A DNA stretch of 64,000 bases from Amorphochlora amoebiformis (taxonomy: Eukaryota > Cercozoa > Chlorarachniophyceae): contig BAAHQB010000039.1 in NCBI GenBank assembly GCA_054601695.1, positions 806,001-870,000 on the forward strand, in the 5' to 3' direction. The notes beneath the pieces were generated by a model. That model did not search any database. It had not been told where the DNA came from and was given only the letters and a program-made list of their open reading frames with translations. Both the position numbers and the translations under genes were made by a program. This document shows positions 1 to 64,000 of the stretch, piece after piece. The stretch's first letter is position 1. Each line of letters starts with the position of its first letter.

Positions 1-27
1 AACCAATCCTCTGCTTTTAATTCCCAG

Positions 28-286
28 CTGGGTTGCAGTATGTGATGTCGCGATACGGTGTCGAGGCAAATGTGAAACTTACGACTGGATCGTCAGGCGA
101 AAAGGTGCTATTCACAAGATTGATGTTCGTATTATGCTCAGCGCCAGTCCTGCAACTGACGTCGCTGCTCTCCTGTTTTTATCTTTACAGAGTGCGACAG
201 TCATGTGGGCCGGTGAGATCCCAGATCGTGTGTATGAGGAACCGCCAGAATATCTTGGGGAGGTGCTACTAGTGTCGACAGACTGA
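28..286 (+). CDS. 3' end of an unidentified protein-coding gene (partial)
   Basis: Two exons are visible. The first runs 28-104, after an acceptor TTCCCAG at 21-27; the second runs 191-286, after TCTTTACAG. The intron is 105-190 and is GT-AG. The joined frame reads GLQYVMSRYGVEANVKLTTG, then SSGEK, and continues as SATVMWAGEIPDRVYEEPPE, ending ...LLVSTD at a TGA (284-286). The gene starts to the left of the window. I do not recognise the family: the tail is acidic and has no membrane segment. It runs toward the histidyl-tRNA synthetase gene, which is transcribed the other way. The open reading through the intron (33-272) is an alternative, but the clean splice pair and the acidic, protein-like second exon favour splicing. 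Confidence 0.6.
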
Positions 287-1033
287 AAGGAGCGTAAATC
301 AGTAGCAATATCTAGAATATAAATATGTATCTGCTGAAGGGACACAGACTCACCCCTGGCCTTCAGCTAGATGAGTCAAGCTTTCACAGCAATATCAACA
401 AGATCTAGAATATCTAGAATATGCAGGGCAATCGAGAGTACTCAGGCTACTCAAGCTACTAAGCAGTGCAAAAAAGTTGGTGACTAATTGTACTGACTAA
501 ATGAACCTTTAATTTTAAATACTTCACGGACTCACAAAATCTAGAATATAGTCTTTATTGAGCGAAGAGTCGATCTAAGCTAGAGATTGCATGATTCTAG
601 AGTATGGAGTCACTGGGCAAGGGCAAACCAATGGAATCTAGTATATTTGGTGTAAGTATCTAGAGTTTTTGGAGTACGATCAGGAGATGCCAGTATCTAG
701 AGTGTAAAAAGCAATATCGTAAGCTATCTTGGCATATAACTGGTATAAATTTAAGAGAGAAAAATATATTGTTATTGTACTTTATAATTAATATAATTCA
801 TAATTCATCGCGCACACCTATATATGTAGATAGTCATGCGCCAGATCTAGCAGATACATGAGCCATCGAAAATTATCGGCATAATAATTAGGTTTTACAG
901 AACTGCTGTGTGATTAGGCCTATTACTGGTATTACCATGACGGCCCCCAAAGGTGAGTGAGTACTTACATATCGACTCTTAGACTCAACTGTAGCCTGAC
1001 TCCCAGTACAGCTAGTATCTAGCTTTATTGTGC
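287..1033. other. convergent intergenic spacer with recurrent ATCTAGA-type motif
   Basis: This spacer separates two converging genes. No coding signal is visible. The motif ATCTAGA(A/G)TAT or a close variant recurs about ten times, for example near 309, 403, 413, 540, 596, 637, 659, 694, 846 and 1017, spaced irregularly. Unlike the introns nearby it has little (TA)n. The motif contains the palindrome TCTAGA. A role in 3' end formation or in a decayed satellite is possible but not shown. Confidence 0.5.
1024..1029 (-). terminator. polyadenylation signal AATAAA of the histidyl-tRNA synthetase gene
   Basis: On the minus strand AATAAA lies four bases after the TAG stop (1034-1036). This implies a very short 3' UTR, or else the signal used lies further downstream. 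Assignment rests on position only. Confidence 0.45.
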
Positions 1034-10201
<9,168 letters not shown>

Positions 10202-10619
10202 CCGTGGCCACTACCGGAGATTGACGGGGGAAAACCTGAGCACGTGTCGAAGAGACCTCCGGGCTGGGTTCCGATATGGCTGCTGTGGCTTGTCCACGGT
10301 TCTTGTGCGACGACCTGACCGTTCGACTGCACCTCCCTTGCACTGGAACCTACCGAAATCCCCCAGGAGCCGCTGCAAACCATGGTTCGCTAACCCCTAG
10401 CCCCTGCAGTGAAAAATATGTTTTGGGCAATTTCACCCAAAAACCGGAAGGGGGGGGTCTTTGTATTTTAAGTTTACGAATCCCGGGATTAGTCGCGCGC
10501 ACGGGAGAGGCGCGTACCCCCCGGCGAGCTGTCCTCATCATGGTCGAACCCTCGCAGGCGTAACCGCCCTCATGTTTTCGCACATTTTTTTTTGCACGTC
10601 CTGTGAGTCTGGATATTTA
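10202..10619. promoter_or_regulatory. shared upstream region between divergent synthetase and CHD genes
   Basis: The 418 bp between the two start codons are GC-rich and free of (TA)n, in sharp contrast to the introns on both sides. The two genes point away from each other, so this segment must hold both 5' UTRs and both promoters. No TATA box is obvious. A continuous open frame extends upstream of the CHD start from 10461, and an in-frame ATG at 10572 is an alternative start that would narrow the spacer. Confidence 0.55.
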
Positions 10620-44750
<34,131 letters not shown>

Positions 44751-44790
44751 TATATACGCATAAATTAATAGATATCAAAACACACATATG

Positions 44791-44829
<39 letters not shown>

Positions 44830-44865
44830 ATATATATATATATATGTATGTATCGTCTGTTTGAA

Positions 44866-56228
<11,363 letters not shown>

Positions 56229-56785
56229 ATCTTGGTTAGGCAATATCTTATTACTTCTAAACGTAGGCCAGGCCATGCCTGAGGGGACTTTGCCAGTTTT
56301 GGATCATCTAAGAGTTAACAAAATAGCTACAGCCGCCACGTTACATTTTTCATCCAACTGCCTCAATTTCTTTTGAATTTATCTGTGTACGTGTATCAAA
56401 ATGCCACGTACAAGAAGTATAAACCGGTACACCTGTAATATGAGCCACAATGATACTGGCCCGAAAATGTTTAATGTTCTTATGCATGATTATTGAGCCT
56501 CTAGATGGATCAGAGTCGTGTATATCAATTAATATTATTAATATTACGTCAGCATGCAGGACTGGTACATACACGTATGTACTACGAAACGGCGATATAC
56601 GTATACGTATGTATATATACGTACGTACTAGAATCTAGATAATACGGTGCGTATATTTAATGATTACTAAGTAAATTACGTGCCGGCCGCATATGCACTG
56701 CGGCATAATGCGTATGCGCACTATGCCTAGTACCAGAGTGTTTACAGGTCATGCTTGCGAATACCATCGGAGACGTATACGTCAT

Positions 56786-57287
56786 AATATAGTACAGCTG
56801 TACTTGCCTATACTATAGCTGACTAGTGCGCATTGATGCTGACTAGTGCGCACTGATGCATGCGTACGTGCGGTAGTTTTGAAATTTAAGTACGTACGTA
56901 TACGTACGTATACCCTAGATACCGGTACCCGAATACGTCTAGTACGTAGTTGCAGTTTTTGATACGTACATATATGTATACATGTTGACGTTGTGTGGTA
57001 ATATATATTTAAATAACATTAATGAAAATTTCTGTAGCCATAAATATAGTACAGCTGTACTTGCCTATACGATAGCTGACTAGTGCGCATTGATGCTGAC
57101 TAGTGCGCATTGATGCATGCGTACGTGTGGTAGATTCAAGTACGTACGTATACGTACGTATACCCTAGATACCGGTACCCGAATACGTCTAGTACGTAGT
57201 TGAAGTTTTTGATACGTACATATATGTATACGTGTTGACGTTGTATGGTAATATATATTTAAATAACATTAATGAAAATTTCTGTAG
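56786..57287 (+). repeat. two-copy tandem direct repeat, about 250 bp per unit
   Basis: Copy 1 is 56786-57042, copy 2 is 57043-57287. Both begin AATATAGTACAGCTGTACTT and end ...AATGAAAATTTCTGTAG. They differ by a few substitutions and short indels. Each unit holds an internal 20-bp direct repeat GCTGACTAGTGCGCAYTGAT and a TACGTACGTATACGTACGTA palindrome. Confidence 0.9.
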
Positions 57288-57373
57288 TACACGTATCTCT
57301 AACCAAGTATGTGTGTGTGTGTATGTGTATGTGTATTTGGACCATCCAAGTAAGGAAACTGGGCACACAAGCC

Positions 57374-57447
57374 GATTACTATGCTACGCTTACTAATATA
57401 TATATATATATATATACATATATATTAGTAAGCGTAGCATAGTAATC
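57374..57447. repeat. perfect palindrome, 29-bp arms around (TA)n
   Basis: The left arm starts GATTACTATGCTACGCTTAC and the right arm ends GTAAGCGTAGCATAGTAATC. The centre is TA repeat. It would form a hairpin or cruciform. It may be a minimal foldback/MITE-like element or a product of hairpin repair. No target duplication is clear. Confidence 0.9.
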
Positions 57448-57473
57448 AGCGATAGCTTATTGTGATGATACAA

Positions 57474-57526
<53 letters not shown>

Positions 57527-57915
57527 CGATATCCGTTACATACACATCGGCTCCCAATGATGGTCAATCTACTAGATCAAGTGTATATCGGCTTCCCAAT
57601 GATCGCTGGCCTCTGTATTTAATTTAAGTTCATGCATGATCATTGTCTAGATTGTACGCGCGGGGCGGCATATGTGTACATGTATACCTCTATTAGGCGG
57701 GAGACCCTTTCGAGAATGAATATGAGAGAGGGTCTCTGGGGTCTGGAAATGAGGCAGTCTCGGTAAAACCATCAAATATGTATACCCTAAGTAAACAATC
57801 TATACAGTTAAAAAAAAATACAAGCAGAAAACAGAAATATACATGTAAATACATTTGTATATGCATGCACACAGACACACACATATAAATATATATATAT
57901 TTTGATATATCTATA

Positions 57916-57970
<55 letters not shown>

Positions 57971-57987
57971 GTGTGTGTGTGCATGTA

Positions 57988-58062
<75 letters not shown>

Positions 58063-58111
58063 ACATGTATATATATATATATATATATGCATATGTATGT
58101 ATGTATGTATG

Positions 58112-58158
<47 letters not shown>

Positions 58159-58246
58159 ATATATATATATATGTATGTGTGTGTGTACACATGTATCTAT
58201 ATGCAATTTATATATTCATATTATGTACACATATACATACATACAA

Positions 58247-58291
<45 letters not shown>

Positions 58292-58360
58292 GTATGTATG
58301 TGTGTGTATGTGTAATTGTGTGCATACATAAATGTACACATACATGTATATAATACCACT

Positions 58361-58415
<55 letters not shown>

Positions 58416-58647
58416 ATACGGTTTTGTATAATATATACCATTATATTACCAATAATATTATGCTACCATGAAGAAGAAAAAAATATACAGCTGTATAAAA
58501 TATATATTTATATATGTATATATATATATATATATAGGACATTATATATGTATATATATATATATGTATATATATTATATATAGTATATATCAATACATA
58601 TATAATAAATGAATATATATATATATATATATATATTATATAGATAC

Positions 58648-58725
<78 letters not shown>

Positions 58726-58728
58726 ATT

Positions 58729-58860
58729 AGGGTTAGGGTTAGGGTAAGGATCAGAATAATTCAGGATGTCTTAGTCCGAGGACCATTGACTCGGTTAGGG
58801 TAAGGGTTAGGGTTAGGGTTGGTTAGGATTAGAGTTAGAGTTAGGGATAGGGTTAGGGCT
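58729..58860 (+). repeat. interstitial telomere-like TTAGGG repeats
   Basis: Degenerate TTAGGG units are interrupted by the unique core GGATCAGAATAATTCAGGAT then GTCTTAGTCCGAGGACCATT. The same core occurs at 17930-17985 next to another TTAGGG-like tract. Confidence 0.85.
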
Positions 58861-58893
58861 TAGATGGGATATGTTATATAAACATATATATAT

Positions 58894-59283
<390 letters not shown>

Positions 59284-59527
59284 AAATATTATTTACTCAC
59301 CATAATTAAATACTTTATGTATAAGTCTATGGTTTATCTATGGTAATCTAGCTTGTTGCTTTTTGCATTCCATGCATCTCTTAATATTTACCCAGCCTGC
59401 GTATGGACCGACGTTGAAGGAGCTGTCAGTCATCTAGCACCCTAACTTCCGTACACAAAATCGAGTCCTCAATTTTTCTACCCTTTGAAACTTATCAGGA
59501 GGGTTTGAACCTCCACAAATCACCGAG

Positions 59528-60323
59528 ATGGCGAAAGCACTGGCGACCCTGCCGGCACGCACGCTTGCGGATGGCGGCTGCGCGCTCAAAGAGGCGGGTC
59601 ACGCGGCGTTCGTCCTCAGCCAACTTGGCGCCAACTTGCCGCCAACTTTCCGCCAACTTGCCGCCAAGGACGTGTGTTACACAGTGTTAGTCCGTTACGA
59701 CGAAACTGCAATATATTTCTGGAGTTCTTACTATTATTAGAAGCTTGATTTATAATATATTTATAGATGGTCCATATGTGTATTTTCTCCTAAAGATATC
59801 AGAAAGTGCGATTCGAGAATATTTTGAGATTTGGGTGATCTTTAGGTATTTTTGATAACAATTTAGTAGTAATAGTGTTTATCTTGTTTAATAGTGTTAA
59901 ATAGCGATACCTTTTGTTTACCACTTTTGTTCGTTTATTATTACTCTATTTTACTCCTTTACGTTACAGACAGTTTCGAATGAACCTAGCACTTCAGCAG
60001 TGAATCAGCACCCGGAGGCTGGAGTGGAGGTTTGTGTTGATCACCGTACCTCGTAACCCGCTTACCAGCCTTACCCGCCTCCCAGTTTGGGTCGATTATT
60101 TGTTTTTGATATTGCTGGAACTGACGGGATCAATCAAGGAATGAGTGTGGCACTTGCTGTAGCCGTCATCGTTTCTACGGTTCACTTACATAGTCTTACT
60201 TGACAGTCTATGAACTGTGTTATTTTTGTTCGAGTATAATGTTTGAGATGCTTATTGTACATATATTTACATGTATATGTTAGTATACGTCATATTTAAA
60301 TATATGCATACCCACATACATTA

Positions 60324-60380
<57 letters not shown>

Positions 60381-60547
60381 TACATATGTAGTACTATGTA
60401 TAGATAGATATCGAGATTTGAAAATGTATCTATGTAGTAATCTGTATATTTTTTGAGTGTGTTCATATAGTACATATATATATATATATATATATATATC
60501 TGTGTGTGTATATATAATAGTATATTTATATAATTATAATATATACA

Positions 60548-60617
<70 letters not shown>

Positions 60618-60858
60618 TGAGTGTGTACAATACATATAATAGAGTATGTGTCTGGACTCTTCTAATATATAAATAAAATCTACTGGAAAGATTATGGGGC
60701 TCGCTTCTACAGCACAGATGGGGAACCATATTCGAAACTGGTCAGCCCCTGGGACCAGGCCAAAGTTAATCATTCACTGGTAACACCAAGCACTAAGGAT
60801 GTAGGTTTCGATATATCTCAAGTGTGCATATATGGATATAATATATAAGCATATATAT

Positions 60859-60907
<49 letters not shown>

Positions 60908-61108
60908 CGTGTTATTACTTCATTATTATATTATTAACACTGTTGTTAACTTTGCTGTTATTGTTATTGTCACTATTACTATTATTGTTAGTATTAACAT
61001 TACTATTATTATTATTATTATTATAATTGTTGTTGTTATACGTATGAATATTGTGCATGTGTGTATGTGTATGTTTATATTACATGTATGAATAGAACAT
61101 ATACTAGT

Positions 61109-61141
<33 letters not shown>

Positions 61142-61488
61142 AGTATTCTTATTAATTATTACTATCATTATTTCTATATATTAATCATTACTATTATTGC
61201 TAACTATGACTATTATTATTATTATTGTTAAAATTATTACAAACTGTTGCCATTATTATTCTTCGACTAATTCTCATAATTATCATTATTATTATTATTA
61301 ATTATCTATCATTTAAATTATTATTATTATTATTATCATTAATATTATTGTTATCGTACACTGGTATATAATACAGCTCAACCCTTGTCATGAGTATGTT
61401 GATGCTAGCGAGGAGTCTAATCTTGGGTGAAATAGTAAACCTTTACACACCTGATTCCATCTACGTCTTGGATCTTCTTCATGAGGTC

Positions 61489-61526
<38 letters not shown>

Positions 61527-62323
61527 TCCTCCTCGCTTTATTGTCCCTCTCTTCAATGTCACATCGCTCTCCATCTCGCTTCGCTCTGTCTCGCTCTCGC
61601 TCTCTCTGTTTCCTTCGTTACACTACTGCTGTGAGCAAAACATATACACTGTCAGGTAAATGATTTTACGGTCATGGACACCCATATGTGCATGGCTCAC
61701 TCTCATTTTATCCTTTGACCCCCCTTTTCGCTCCTGCTCATTCACTCTCCTCTCCTCCTTACTTCTATTCTCACATTCCACTACGTACCTCTCAGATGAT
61801 GGGCGTAGTCGTTGGCTTGTACATACTGAATTTGATTAAAAATGCAATCCTGAGTTCCAACCAGCAACAAACGCAATCTTTTTCCAAGGTCTTCGGGAAG
61901 CTCATATTTGTGGTATTCTAAATTCTCATTGGAATAGGGTTAGAATTAGAATGAGAATAGGATAAGATAGAATGAGGGTTAGGGTGGGAAAAGGTCTGGG
62001 GTTAGTCCCTCTGGATGATCCAAATCGTTTCTGTTGTTATATTCCTGTTTTAACGAGTGGAATAAATTAATAAAAAATAAAATCAATGTAGAGGATCATA
62101 CCTCATGCTACTGACATCTAATGTAGGAAGCCATTCTGTTGTCGACGAGCTTAGGCCTTGTAATCACCACTCGTCAAAAGCGTTATGACGCCATTAGGTT
62201 TATATTTATCTGAAAAATTAATGTATACGTACATGTGCATCTTTACAGTATTCAACATGTTTATTATATCTATCTACATATATTATGTATATTTGTATGT
62301 GTTGTTATTAATACGAAATATAT

Positions 62324-62367
<44 letters not shown>

Positions 62368-62594
62368 TAAGTATACATGTATACATATGTAACTACGTAC
62401 CCACAAACGATAACTATACTGAGATACCCCATTGCACCATTCCAGAGCTTTCAGCCTAACCGTAGTAAGTATGATCTCCGCCGGGATGTTCAGCTGGTCC
62501 ACCTGGACTATCCGAAAGCGCCTTCTCACACTGCATAATTCAATCTACTCGCAATATCAAGCCAAATTGGGGAATTCTGGTAGATATTGATATT

Positions 62595-62671
<77 letters not shown>

Positions 62672-63022
62672 TATGTATGTAAATATATCTTACTATATAT
62701 ATATATATATATATATACACATTTATATTTATACATATATGTACATATACATATGTACACATATCTTATTTATGTGTGTGTGCTTGTATGTGTATGTTTG
62801 TACATAAATATGATATGTGTACATTAATATATGTAATATATATATACAATATATATATATATATATACATATGTATACATATTTATTTATTTATTTATTA
62901 TATATATAGTATATATGATATAACGTCTGTATGTATGCATATAAAGCATACGTATGTTGGGTAATACATTTCCATATAGAAATATATACATATAATACAA
63001 ATATATATATATATATACATAC

Positions 63023-63064
<42 letters not shown>

Positions 63065-63329
63065 GAAAATATGTCTATAGCGACCCTTGAGTTTTCGAAA
63101 AGACAATCGTCTAGCAAACTAACGAAGCAACCCGAAACTCCTTCAAGCATCGAATCGGGAGCGAGGATATGCATCAAACACGAGCGCCTCGATGTCGGCT
63201 GCACTGGCAGCCAAAGTTTCACTACGTCTTCCCAGTTGAGGGCAAAGACAGCACAGACATCTGTGCACTTTGGTTCACACGCTAAGGGTATGAAGACATA
63301 ATTATCTACGCACACATATTAAAATAGAC

Positions 63330-63402
<73 letters not shown>

Positions 63403-63938
63403 ATATATATACATTAACATATGAAATAAACACAAGGAACATACATATGTGTACATTTGTATAACGTATACACATTTAAACTTCAAACCAGTCCTCCCCG
63501 GATCCATCTTTGGAAGCTCCCAATCCAGCCAAGGCCCATTCTCTTCTTCAGCACGCAGCAGTAGAGCCAGTAGCAATTTTCTTACAATTCAAACGTTACC
63601 ACAATGTCAAACTCAATCTGGCCGCTTGCTGATGGTGAGGGCAACGTCAATTCCCCCCGTCGCCGAGGACTTGAAGGACGAACTTAAAAGATCTAAGCGT
63701 ATAAGTTTAGGAAAGGTTCTCGACCTGCAAGGGATATCAAGAATGACCACACCCCGCAAGCTTGAGGTGCCTTTGGGGGCTGAGGTATGTTCTGCTGTGG
63801 ATGTGACTATGTGTGTGCGGTAGATTACATTCATGCCATGTACATTTGTGCAGGTCCGTAAGGCGAAAAAGCTCACGAGACGGTTGGCTTACCTAATGGT
63901 CTTTTCGATAGCAGTTGGATTTATTGTCGGCGGCATAA
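59528..63938 (+). CDS. multi-pass membrane protein, possibly 7TM-like (3' end outside the window)
   Basis: Visible exons: 59528-59671 (start MAKALATLPARTLADGGCAL), 59970 to about 60033, 60691-60779, 61377-61485, 61796-61888, 62127-62197, 62446-62579, 63081-63287, 63492-63784, 63854-63938. From 61377 onward phases join. Hydrophobic segments: TLVMSMLMLARSLILGEIV; MMGVVVGLYILNLI; AILLSTSLGLVITT; FSLTVVSMISAGMFSWSTW; LAYLMVFSIAVGFIVGGI. A long Ser/Thr-rich hydrophilic loop (63081-63784) separates the fourth and fifth. Exon 60691-60779 reads YGARFYSTDGEPYSKLVSPW. Its links on both sides do not keep phase, so an exon is probably missing or misplaced between 60034 and 61376. The order of helices with a long loop would suit a receptor-like fold, but I do not recognise the family. 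Confidence 0.6.
60930..61370. repeat. ATT/GTT triplet-rich tract
   Basis: Runs of ATT, TTA and GTT with a (TA)n island occupy an intron-like stretch before exon 61377. Confidence 0.85.
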
Positions 63939-64000
63939 GTGAGTATTAGAGGTTTCATATTTTGCAAATTATTTTTCATATACATGCATATGTATAGAAA

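Noticed and set aside
10461-10619. N-terminal extension of the CHD frame upstream of 10620
   Set aside because: The frame is open but has no good start before 10572, and it lies in the GC-rich shared promoter region. 10572 remains possible.

Overview
This window is nuclear DNA from a eukaryote with very intron-rich genes. Most introns carry long (TA)n arrays, mixed with TG/CA, GA/CT and ATT tracts, and nearly all splice sites I could place are GT-AG. The genes, the organelle-type histidyl-tRNA synthetase and a Ty1/copia element fit a protist or alga. The sequence alone does not name the lineage; a secondary-plastid alga is a guess based on the synthetase leader. The visible protein-coding content is about 9 kb out of 64 kb, and almost every long Tyr/Ile-rich or Ser/Leu-rich open frame is an artefact of microsatellite DNA.

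Layout, left to right. (1) 28-286, plus: the last two exons of an unidentified gene. (2) 1034-10201, minus: a complete 17-exon histidyl-tRNA synthetase of the bacterial/organellar type with an N-terminal targeting extension (533 codons). (3) 10620-44750, plus: a 66-exon CHD1-like chromatin remodeller of about 1,932 aa. It has an N-terminal Tudor-like module, double chromodomains, a complete SNF2 ATPase and a SANT/SLIDE-like C-terminal region. It is head-to-head with the synthetase gene across 418 bp. (4) 44866-56228, plus: a gene of about 19 exons for a protein with TPR-like repeats, a possible SH3b-like segment and an NLS-like stretch. One of its introns contains a copia retrotransposon (47236-51131, minus). 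(5) 59528 to beyond the right edge, plus: a multi-pass membrane protein, cut off by the window end.

Intergenic DNA is limited. 287-1033 has a recurring ATCTAGA-type motif. 56229-59527 has a 250-bp tandem duplication, a perfect 29-bp-arm palindrome and inverted telomere-like repeats.

The most unusual pattern is that several introns hold decayed, same-strand copies of the neighbouring exon, including its splice-site sequence, separated by (TA)n. I call these 'exon echoes'. They are clearest in the synthetase gene and recur at least once in the CHD gene. They suggest introns here grow by local duplication of exon-intron segments followed by TA expansion and decay. The copia element is also notable. 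Its start codon lies inside a primer-binding site that matches the initiator-tRNA anticodon loop, its open frame runs into the 3' LTR, and it lacks the catalytic core of reverse transcriptase although the frame stays open.
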